Source: Chlorobium sp. (GTDB lineage: Bacteria > Bacteroidota > Chlorobiia > Chlorobiales > Chlorobiaceae). Taken from it: a stretch of 33,831 bases of DNA. Positions 18,319-24,863 of this stretch are shown in pieces; position 1 is the stretch's first letter; the number at the start of each line of letters is the position of its first letter. The stretch lies in assembly GCA_005843805.1 (NCBI GenBank), contig SZXY01000098.1:1-33831 (forward strand), written 5' to 3'. The notes beneath the pieces are model-generated. The model was not told where the DNA came from and did no database searches. It saw only the letters and a list, made by a program, of their open reading frames with translations. Position numbers and translations under genes: made by a program.

Positions 18319-19371
18319 CTACCCCTCCTTGAGCTTTTTCAGTTCAGATTCAAGCCGATCGAGTTTTTCCTTCATGGCGCCAAGGTTGCGCAGCATCGCC
18401 TCATGCTTCAACTGGTCGCGCATGGGCTGCGCCGGATATCCCCGGAGCGAAATACCGGACTGAAGAAAAGATTTCGAAATACCAGCCTGGGCGGCAACAT
18501 TGATGCGGTCGGCAAGTTCAAGATGACCGGCAAATCCTGCCTGTCCACCAATCATACACTGCCGGCCTATCGTTACACTTCCGGAAATACCAGCCTGGGC
18601 GGCAATAACCGTATCTTCGCCAATCCTGCAGTTATGGGCAACCTGAACGAGATTGTCAATCTTGGCCCCCCTGCCTATCACGGTACTCCCCAGGGTTGCC
18701 CTGTCAATGGTGGCATTTGCGCCAATCTCCACATCATCACCAATTTCAACGATACCCATCTGGGGAATCTTCACGTAAGATCCATCACTCTGCGGGGCAA
18801 ACCCGAAACCATCCGCCCCAATGACACATCCCGAATGCATGACCACCCTGCACCCCACAACAGTGCCATTGTAACAGGTCACATGGGGAAAAAGAATTGA
18901 ATCAGCACCAATGGAGACATCCTGAAAGAGAACGGTATGAGCACCAATGACAACATTGCTGCCAATCGAACAGCGATCGCCGATAACCGCGTACTCTCCA
19001 ATCGAGACACCTTCACCAACAGAAACTCCTTCACCGATAACCGCAGTCGGAGCTATACCTTTGGCAGCAATGGTACGGGGCGGAGCAAATTTCTGCAGAA
19101 GAAAAACAAATGCGGAATAGGGATCACCAACTTTAATAAACGATCTCTGATCAATAAACTCATCGACACACATTGAACGATGAACGATAACCAGCGATGC
19201 CTCGGTTACAGCAAGAAACCGGATATATTTCTCGTTGGCAATAAAGCTTACCTGCCCCTGATGTGCGGTTTCGATCTTTGCCGGACCGGAAATCTCAACG
19301 TCACCATTTCCAGCCAGTTCAACAGAATCAAAAAACCGCCCAAGGTACTCTCTGATCTCCTGAATAGTCAT
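18319..19371 (-). CDS. lpxD: UDP-3-O-acylglucosamine N-acyltransferase
   Basis: LpxD adds the second 3-hydroxyacyl chain in lipid A synthesis. The 350 residues show the N-terminal uridine-binding domain (to about 100), a long left-handed beta-helix of hexapeptide repeats (for example [20 protein letters not shown]), the catalytic-region segment [24 protein letters not shown] with its His near 243, and a C-terminal helical tail rich in Lys and Glu. Length and order are normal. It is transcribed alone, divergently from prs. Confidence 0.96.
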   Translation of the reverse strand: MTIQEIREYLGRFFDSVELAGNGDVEISGPAKIETAHQGQVSFIANEKYIRFLAVTEASLVIVHRSMCVDEFIDQRSFIKVGDPYSAFVFLLQKFAPPRTIAAKGIAPTAVIGEGVSVGEGVSIGEYAVIGDRCSIGSNVVIGAHTVLFQDVSIGADSILFPHVTCYNGTVVGCRVVMHSGCVIGADGFGFAPQSDGSYVKIPQMGIVEIGDDVEIGANATIDRATLGSTVIGRGAKIDNLVQVAHNCRIGEDTVIAAQAGISGSVTIGRQCMIGGQAGFAGHLELADRINVAAQAGISKSFLQSGISLRGYPAQPMRDQLKHEAMLRNLGAMKEKLDRLESELKKLKEG

Positions 19372-19551
19372 ATTTTTTCAATAAATAGCCACGCTTTAGA
19401 AAGAGGAAAAAATTAGTTAATTTTTATACCTTTTTGATTATATTTGGCATCATAATTCTGTTCATCTCAGAAAAAAGGATAGAAGATAATCCGGAGCTGA
19501 GAAAAAACTGCCTTATAATATAACCCCTTTCATCCGAATATGCAGGACACG

Positions 19552-20523
19552 ATGGCAAAACCAATTAAAATTTTCGCAGGGCGCAGTAATCCAGCCCTTG
19601 CCGAAAAAATTGCCGAGTACCTCGACATGCCCCTTTGCAACGCAAAGGTCGAAAACTTCTCCGACGGAGAAATTTCGGTAAACTATTTCGAATCTATTCG
19701 GGGATCGGATCTCTTCATTATCCAGTCGACCAACCCTCCTGGCGACAACCTTATGGAACTGCTCATCATGATTGACGCAGCCAGAAGGTCTTCAGCCGCG
19801 AGAATCACCGCAGTCATGCCCTATTACGGCTATGCCCGCCAGGACAGAAAAGATCGCCCACGCGTTGCCATTACGGCCAAGCTCGTAGCGAACCTTCTCA
19901 CCCAGGCAGGTGCCAACCGCATTCTGACCATGGATCTTCATGCTGCCCAGATTCAGGGATTTTTCGATATTCCATTTGATCACCTCTACTCCAGTGTAGT
20001 ACTGATCAACGACATCCGTCACAGAGAGTTCCGCGACAACCTCGTCGTAGCATCTCCTGATGTGGGCGGTGTCAAGCTTGCAAGAAAATTTGCCGAAGAA
20101 CTCGGCACCGATCTGGTCATTGTCGACAAACGTCGTCCCGCAGCCAACGTAGCCGAAGTGATGAACATTATCGGCGACGTCAAAGGCAAAAACGTCCTGC
20201 TCGTTGACGACATGATCGATACAGCAGGAACCATTGTCAACGCAGCAAAAGCTATCCGTGAAGCAGGCGGCCTTAAAATCTATGCCGCAGCAACGCACCC
20301 GATTCTCTCCGGCCCGGCCATCGACAGAATCAACGCATCAGTGCTTGAAAAACTGATTGTAACCGACTCGGTTATAACGAGTCACGCATTCTCGCCTAAA
20401 ATCGAGACCGTTTCTGTCAGCAACCTCATCGGTGAGGCCATAAAACGTATTTACGAAGATGATTCTGTCAGTTGCCTGTTCGACAGCAAAAATATCATCG
20501 AAAAACTTACGAACCTTCATTAA
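19552..20523 (+). CDS. prs: Ribose-phosphate pyrophosphokinase
   Basis: Prs makes PRPP from ribose-5-phosphate and ATP for nucleotide, His and Trp synthesis. The 323-residue product (from ATG 19552) has the N-terminal IKIFAGRSNPALAEKIAEYL, the ATP/flexible-loop region YYGYARQDRK (about 95), the metal-binding DLHAAQIQGFFDIP (about 130), and the PRPP loop VLLVDDMIDTAGTI (about 218). I chose 19552 over 19540 because AGGA lies just upstream and family proteins begin near MAKP. rplY follows 32 nt later. Confidence 0.96.
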   Translation: MAKPIKIFAGRSNPALAEKIAEYLDMPLCNAKVENFSDGEISVNYFESIRGSDLFIIQSTNPPGDNLMELLIMIDAARRSSAARITAVMPYYGYARQDRKDRPRVAITAKLVANLLTQAGANRILTMDLHAAQIQGFFDIPFDHLYSSVVLINDIRHREFRDNLVVASPDVGGVKLARKFAEELGTDLVIVDKRRPAANVAEVMNIIGDVKGKNVLLVDDMIDTAGTIVNAAKAIREAGGLKIYAAATHPILSGPAIDRINASVLEKLIVTDSVITSHAFSPKIETVSVSNLIGEAIKRIYEDDSVSCLFDSKNIIEKLTNLH

Positions 20524-20555
20524 TACACAAGCGATAAAAGAGATAAAGGAAGAGC

Positions 20556-21155
20556 ATGGAAACAATTGTATTAGGTGTAGAACCTCGCGTTATCAAAAAG
20601 AAAGAGGCTGAAAAGCTCCGCAAGAACGGTATAGTACCAGCAGTTATCTACCATAAGGGCGAACAGACCATCCCGGTAAGCATCAATGAAATCGCACTGA
20701 AAAAGCTGGTTCACTCCGCTGAATCACATATTATCGATCTTCAGTTCCCGGACGGCAAAATCAAGCGCTCGTTTATCAAGCAGGTACAGTTCCACCCGGT
20801 AACCGACCGGATCATCCATACCGACTTTCAGCTCTTCTCGGCTGACGAGATCATCGAGCTCGAAGTACCAGTCGCCATGGCGGGTGACAGCATAGGCGTT
20901 GAAAAGGGCGGCAAGCTGCTCATTATCCGCCACGCACTCACCATCAAAGGCAAACCGGAAGATATGCCCGATCACCTCATCGTTGATGTCACGAAGCTTG
21001 AAATCGGTCACACCATCCATGTCAAGGAGATCCCGATGGAAGCCTACACAGGCCTCACCATCATGGATGATCCCGACACTCCGGTCATTACCGTGCTCGC
21101 ATCGAAGAAAGAAGCAGATGCCACTGCCGAAGCAGAAGAATCAACAGCAAGCTGA
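20556..21155 (+). CDS. rplY: 50S ribosomal protein L25/general stress protein Ctc
   Basis: The 199-residue protein is the long (CTC) form of L25, which binds 5S rRNA. The N-terminal L25 domain (about 1-90) contains RKNGIVPAVIYHKGEQTIPVSI. The C-terminal TL5 domain follows (VPVAMAGDSIGVEKGGKL, MPDHLIVDVTKLEIGHTIHV). The tail is rich in Ala and Glu. AGGAAG precedes the ATG. The prs-rplY order is common in bacteria. A strong terminator stands 45 nt after the stop. Confidence 0.96.
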   Translation: METIVLGVEPRVIKKKEAEKLRKNGIVPAVIYHKGEQTIPVSINEIALKKLVHSAESHIIDLQFPDGKIKRSFIKQVQFHPVTDRIIHTDFQLFSADEIIELEVPVAMAGDSIGVEKGGKLLIIRHALTIKGKPEDMPDHLIVDVTKLEIGHTIHVKEIPMEAYTGLTIMDDPDTPVITVLASKKEADATAEAEESTAS

Positions 21156-21200
21156 TAGTCCTTCAACCTTCTCTGTTGACCAACTGTTTTCTCACTTTGC

Positions 21201-21238
21201 AAAGCTGCTTTTCTCCCAGGGAAAAGCAGCTTTTTTTT
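21201..21238 (+). terminator. Rho-independent terminator after rplY
   Basis: AAAGCTGCTTTTC and GAAAAGCAGCTTT form a perfect 13-bp stem with a 7-nt loop and end in a T8 tract. It lies inside the over-extended 612-residue ORF of the track, which helps show that the permease gene starts downstream of it. Confidence 0.93.
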
Positions 21239-21273
21239 ATGACCCGAAAGTTCAACGAATAGCCACCCGAAGC

Positions 21274-22737
21274 TTGAAAAAAGACACTGGCAACCCCATA
21301 TCCCTGCTGAAGCACAAACCCGGCACAGCATCGATTCTGTTACAGAAAAAAGGAGTGACCCTTTTTCTGCTGATCTCTTTTGTTGCCTTTCTGCTCATCC
21401 TGCTCATCCAGGCAGACCTTGTGTTTGTCAGTTTCCGCTCACTGGTTACCGCAACTGCACTCTTTGTATCTGCGCCGGAAACATTCAGGGAAATTTTCAC
21501 CCCCGACATCCTTGAATTCTGGATCGGGGCCCTCTACCTTGTTGCCATACCCATCATGCTCGGGCTCATTGCCCGCAACTCATTCCGCCAAAAAGAGGCC
21601 AAACAAAATGAACCACCCGCAAAAGAGCTTAGCCTCGGCAGAATAAGTCTCAGAGCTTTCATGCGCCATACCATAGCGCTCTACGCCTCATCCATAATTT
21701 TCATCCTCTACTCGGCAGCATTCCTTGCGCCCTTCATTGCACCATTCAGCCCCTATGACCAGCAAGACTTTCTGGTCACGGCCTACCAGCCGCCCTTTTC
21801 CCGACTCAATGCGCTGATACTCAAACAACCAAAAAACCTCATCATACCACTGCAAAGCGGCACAGGAACAACGGTAAAGCTTGCCAACAGCCTCATCAGC
21901 GACTTCCAGACACTGAAAACGCGCAACGAACCAAACGCCATCCGCTTTGTCAACGAATACCGAGTTGAAGGCTCACAAGTCATCTACCGTCAAGGCATAC
22001 GCACCAAAACCATCGCCCTCGGAGAACTTGCAGGAACCAGCAAAAACAACATCGCCGTAACACGTACCTTCATTCTCGGCACAGACCAGTACGGGCGTGA
22101 CATTCTCAGCCGGGTCATCTACGGCTCCAAAATATCGCTCTCCATTGGATTTCTCGTTGTCCTCATCTCCGTCACCCTCGGCACCATCATCGGAGTCTCC
22201 TCAGGCTACTTCGGCGGCTGGATCGACGCCATCATGATGAGGATTGTCGATGTGCTCATCGCCTTCCCGGCGCTCTTTCTCATTCTCATCATCATAGCCA
22301 CCTTCGGCAACTCCATCTACCTCATCGTCATCACCCTCTCCTTCACCGGATGGATGGGAGTAGCCCGAATTGTCCGAAGCCAGGTACTCTCGCTCAAAGA
22401 GCAGGAGTTCATTCTTGCGGCCAAATCACTTGGCCTCTCAAACATGAGAATCATCTTCCGCCACCTTGCGCCCAACACCCTCACTCCGGTCATCATAGCC
22501 GCAACACTCCGAATCGGCAGCATAATCCTCACCGAAGCCGGACTCTCATTTCTCGGCCTCGGCGTTCAGCCGCCCACCCCAAGCTGGGGCAACATCATCA
22601 ACGAAGGAAGAGACAGCCTGCTCAACTACTGGTGGATATCAACCTTCCCCGGCATCGCCATCCTCACCACAGTTGTCTGCTTCAACCTCGTAGGAGACGG
22701 AGTCCGCGACGCCCTCGACCCAAGAATGAGAGGATAA
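21274..22737 (+). CDS. DppC/OppC-type ABC transporter permease with long N-terminal extension
   Basis: The C-terminal 260 residues are a standard oligopeptide permease: TRTFILGTDQYGRDILSRVIYGSKISL, the EAA-loop segment EFILAAKSLGLSNMRIIFRHLAPN, and the closing GDGVRDALDPRMRG. About 220 residues precede it: two TM segments (VTLFLLISFVAFLLILLIQ and a second near FWIGALYLVAIPIMLGLI), a charged linker, a third TM and a periplasmic insert. The family is usually about 300 residues, so this long form is notable. The track start (20899) lies in rplY and before a terminator, so it is not real. No ATG is available; TTG at 21274 is my choice, and GTG near 21355 is another. No binding protein or ATPase gene is adjacent. 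Confidence 0.85.
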   Translation: MKKDTGNPISLLKHKPGTASILLQKKGVTLFLLISFVAFLLILLIQADLVFVSFRSLVTATALFVSAPETFREIFTPDILEFWIGALYLVAIPIMLGLIARNSFRQKEAKQNEPPAKELSLGRISLRAFMRHTIALYASSIIFILYSAAFLAPFIAPFSPYDQQDFLVTAYQPPFSRLNALILKQPKNLIIPLQSGTGTTVKLANSLISDFQTLKTRNEPNAIRFVNEYRVEGSQVIYRQGIRTKTIALGELAGTSKNNIAVTRTFILGTDQYGRDILSRVIYGSKISLSIGFLVVLISVTLGTIIGVSSGYFGGWIDAIMMRIVDVLIAFPALFLILIIIATFGNSIYLIVITLSFTGWMGVARIVRSQVLSLKEQEFILAAKSLGLSNMRIIFRHLAPNTLTPVIIAATLRIGSIILTEAGLSFLGLGVQPPTPSWGNIINEGRDSLLNYWWISTFPGIAILTTVVCFNLVGDGVRDALDPRMRG

Positions 22738-22775
22738 GTTGACCCGGAGCTGAACACCAAAAAAGAGGAAAGCTC

Positions 22776-23048
22776 ATGAAAAAAACAGCACAACTCACCC
22801 TGCTTGAAACCACCATAAAAGAGCTTGGCTACACACTGCGCTACGAAAAAGGCAACTTCCTCGGAGGAGAGTGCCGTCTCAGGGAAGACAACGTCGTTGT
22901 CGTCAACAAATTCATCCCACTCGAAGGCAAAATCTACACCCTCGCGCTTGTCATCAGCAACATCAACCCCCCCGGCCTCTCCCCCGACATCCGGAAAATC
23001 ATCGACAACCTCATCCCCAACACCCTCTTCGCCAGGGAAAACCGGTAA
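22776..23048 (+). CDS. Small conserved-looking hypothetical protein
   Basis: The 90-residue product (MKKTAQLTLLETTIKELGYTLRYEKG...) is a compact alpha/beta protein without signal peptide or TM. It has a clear AGAGGAAAG ribosome-binding site and sits 38 nt behind the permease gene in the same direction. I do not recognise a family. The balanced composition and good start context argue that it is real. Confidence 0.7.
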   Translation: MKKTAQLTLLETTIKELGYTLRYEKGNFLGGECRLREDNVVVVNKFIPLEGKIYTLALVISNINPPGLSPDIRKIIDNLIPNTLFARENR

Positions 23049-23055
23049 CCCGCAT

Positions 23056-23085
23056 CCGGGAAAGGCGGAGCTCCAGCTCGGCAAT
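23056..23085 (-). repeat. REP-like palindromic repeat, copy A
   Basis: On the minus strand this reads as a palindrome around GCCGAGCTGGAGCTCCGC followed by TTTCCCGG. Two further copies occur at 24761 and 28135. The core is self-complementary and the three share a core close to GAGCTGGAGCTC. Confidence 0.6.
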
Positions 23086-23235
23086 CATTCCCCTGATTCG
23101 GTGACAAACATCTTACGGGAAAATCAAATAAAAAGTGGGGTTTTATAGCCGTGCAATCATCATGCATTCCCAACGAGAATTAAAATAGAAACTCAAAGGC
23201 GACATCAAGAAAAAGCTGCACCAACCACTGAAATA

Positions 23236-23502
23236 CTATATGCCCCTGTAGACATCGCGACGATGACGAATATATTGAATGACAATCTGTTTAAGTTGGG
23301 AATCTACTTTATACAAAATGCGATAATCCCCTGCCCTTATGCGATAAAACTGCTCTCCACCAGTAAGTTTTATGGATTAGTGCGGGAATGGCTCTGACGT
23401 CAACCCTTCTATTCGCTCAAAAATAAGATCAATCACCACATCCGGTATTTTCCGCAAATCTTTTTCAACAGATGGCTTGAAGATTACACTATACTTGCTC
23501 AT
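23236..23502 (-). pseudogene. RelE/ParE-family toxin with in-frame stop codon
   Basis: This frame is absent from the ORF track. From the ATG at 23502 it reads MSKYSVIFKPSVEKDLRKIP, then after 41 codons a TAA (23377-23379), then continues in frame as SIKLTGGEQFYRIRAGDYRILYKVD to a TAG at 23236. Without the stop the protein would be 88 residues, the normal RelE/ParE size, with the conserved KL.G....YRIR.GDYRILY core. A single C-to-T change of CAA (Gln) would explain the TAA. It overlaps the antitoxin gene by 14 nt, the usual type II toxin-antitoxin arrangement. The mRNA-cleaving or gyrase-directed activity is probably lost. Confidence 0.85.
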
Positions 23503-23686
23503 GAGATTGTAGCCTCCGTTTCATCTCTTCAAGCGTAACCGGAGATTCATCTCTACGGGCAGCAATAACACTTAGGTCATGCAAGTCTTCCAGGAGTTGC
23601 TGATATTGTTTTAAAGGTAAAAGCACACCTGTCTTTTTTCCTTTGGAATTAACAATATATTGGCCCTGAGGTAGAGTGGTTTCCAT
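23489..23686 (-). CDS. Phd/YefM-like antitoxin of a type II toxin-antitoxin pair
   Basis: The 65-residue protein (METTLPQGQYIVNSKGKKTGVLLPLKQYQQLLEDL...) has the short antitoxin plan: an N-terminal DNA-binding beta/alpha part with VLLPLKQYQQLLEDL, and a charged C-terminal tail (SPVTLEEMKRRLQ) that would wrap the toxin. It starts the leftward pair and its 3' end overlaps the toxin frame. Nested inverted repeats upstream could be its own operator. The frame is intact although the toxin is not. Confidence 0.82.
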   Translation of the reverse strand: METTLPQGQYIVNSKGKKTGVLLPLKQYQQLLEDLHDLSVIAARRDESPVTLEEMKRRLQSHEQV

Positions 23687-23707
23687 GTACTATCTCCCGT
23701 TTATACT

Positions 23708-23744
23708 GTATTGTTCTTTAATGATAAGCACAATACATCATTAA
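23708..23744 (-). promoter_or_regulatory. Nested inverted repeats and likely promoter of the toxin-antitoxin pair
   Basis: Two interleaved palindromes lie upstream of the antitoxin: TTAATGAT/ATCATTAA (8 bp) and GTATTGT/ACAATAC (7 bp). On the minus strand a possible -35 TTGTGC and -10 TACAGT with 17-nt spacing overlap them. This is the layout expected of autoregulation by an antitoxin. Confidence 0.6.
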
Positions 23745-23780
23745 AACAATCAATTCATAAGCTCCTGTCAGAACACGCTT

Positions 23781-24163
23781 TCAGGAACGAGACAGAAACT
23801 GTTTCTGGACTGTCATCGCTGCTGAAGGGTGTGTATTTCGCATCCACTCCATCCACCTCTCAGCACCCGTCAAAGTGACGAAAACACCATCCCTGCCAGC
23901 ACAAGCAAAAACGCAACTATCGACTTTTTCCAGGGGTATCGTTCAATTGACAATTGACAATTGACAATGATTAACGACAATATAGAGAGGTGGCGATGAC
24001 ACCCTGAAGCCCACTGTCGATCTCTTCCCATTGCAAATCAGCCGCAGCTTCCTGAAACGGCAAATATTTCATGGCAACCAGATTCGTGTACGCCATTATG
24101 AGTGAAAATATAGCCCACAGCGCCATACAGAAGCGAGCTTGCAACCAGAAACAGAGAGGTCAT
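23781..24163 (-). pseudogene. Decayed small membrane-protein gene
   Basis: The ATG at 24163 overlaps the stop of the upstream kinase-like gene (ATGA), and the reading starts MTSLFLVASSLLYGAVG, a TM-like segment. It then runs into a stop. A second frame continues plausibly with IFSLIMAYTNLVAMKYLPFQ and QWEEIDSGLQGVIATSLY. A third, after a TTGACAA heptamer array, gives YPWKKSIVAFLLVLAGMVF (TM), and a fourth ends TGAERWMEWMRNTHPSAA to a TGA at 23781. Joined, these make about 125 residues with three TMs, which suggests a gene broken by several frameshifts and the repeat. No ORF finder would list it. The reconstruction is by eye. Confidence 0.45.
23947..23967. repeat. TTGACAA heptamer array (3 units)
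   Basis: Three exact TTGACAA units in tandem. The same heptamer type occurs behind both NACHT genes (24801 and 28348). It lies within the decayed membrane-protein gene. Confidence 0.85.
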
Positions 24164-24732
24164 TGTGCATCTCCCGTCAAGCCGGTTTCAGCCTCTCTGA
24201 CAGCCTCGATGATTTTATGAGCCGCCTGGGTTGGATCAAGCCCGGCGATATCGACCTGCAAATCAGCACGCTTGTAACTGCTGCGAAAATAAGAGATATC
24301 CTTCTTTATCTGGCGCAGATACAACTTCTTCTCTATCTCCGTAAGCTGTTTTTCAAGTAGACGGGAATCAATGTCATAAAACCGGATCCTCTCCAGAATA
24401 TTCTCCGGCCTGTCGGTAATCACCACCTTGACACCCTTGTTCTCCTTCAGCGCCTTCAGGTACCCTCCCATCAGACCACTCGGAGGCAACGCAATGACAC
24501 ACTCTTCGCTCTCCGGACGACTCAAGAGATGCACAAGAGCCTTGGCCGCCTCATTGCGATAATCATGCATGGTAAGAAACCTGCCCTGAAGACGCTCAAT
24601 GGTGGTTCCAAAAAAAGCCTCGATTTCAAGACCCAGATCAAAAAAATTAATCCCGAGAACTTCCCCGATTATCTTCCCAATCGTCGTCTTCCCGACACAA
24701 CCGACACCTGTCAATAAAATTTGCTTTGCCAT
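24160..24732 (-). CDS. Shikimate-kinase-like P-loop protein
   Basis: The 190-residue protein has a P-loop GVGCVGKTT (about 9-17) and, after helix 1, the strand FFDLGLEIEAFFGTTIERLQ, which matches the shikimate kinase pattern (D-x-D-like position and the FF motif). A later segment VIALPPSGLMGG corresponds to the glycine-rich substrate site. The C-terminus ends with a helix (AAHKIIEAVREAE). It is probably a small-molecule kinase of the SKI/AAA_18 group, not necessarily the biosynthetic AroK. It is downstream of the second NACHT gene in the same direction, and the decayed membrane gene is coupled to its stop by ATGA. Confidence 0.8.
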   Translation of the reverse strand: MAKQILLTGVGCVGKTTIGKIIGEVLGINFFDLGLEIEAFFGTTIERLQGRFLTMHDYRNEAAKALVHLLSRPESEECVIALPPSGLMGGYLKALKENKGVKVVITDRPENILERIRFYDIDSRLLEKQLTEIEKKLYLRQIKKDISYFRSSYKRADLQVDIAGLDPTQAAHKIIEAVREAETGLTGDAQ

Positions 24733-24760
24733 AACTCATTTGATTGTTAAACTTCCCCTC

Positions 24761-24792
24761 CCTTAGGAGCGCCGAACTCCAGCTCGGCATAT
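24761..24792 (-). repeat. REP-like palindromic repeat, copy B
   Basis: On the minus strand GCCGAGCTGGAGTTCGGC followed by GCTCC, closely matching the copies at 23056 and 28135. It sits between the VR1 downstream heptamer array and the kinase-like gene, at the place where the avd remnant stands behind the other NACHT gene. Confidence 0.6.
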
Positions 24793-24800
24793 TGAAAAAA

Positions 24801-24821
24801 TTGACAATGGACAATGGACAT
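24801..24821. repeat. Heptamer array behind the second NACHT gene (3 units)
   Basis: TTGACAA, TGGACAA and TGGACAT in tandem. The start of the array is the same as in the seven-unit array at 28348, and both are followed by a related flank and a VR. Confidence 0.85.
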
Positions 24822-24863
24822 TTCCCCAACTCCATTGCACCCTCAAAAATCCTTTTCAGAGTG

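Noticed and set aside
20899-22737. 612-residue ORF starting inside rplY as the permease gene
   Set aside because: It overlaps rplY in another frame and spans a strong rho-independent terminator at 21201-21238; the first about 125 residues are low-complexity shadow sequence.
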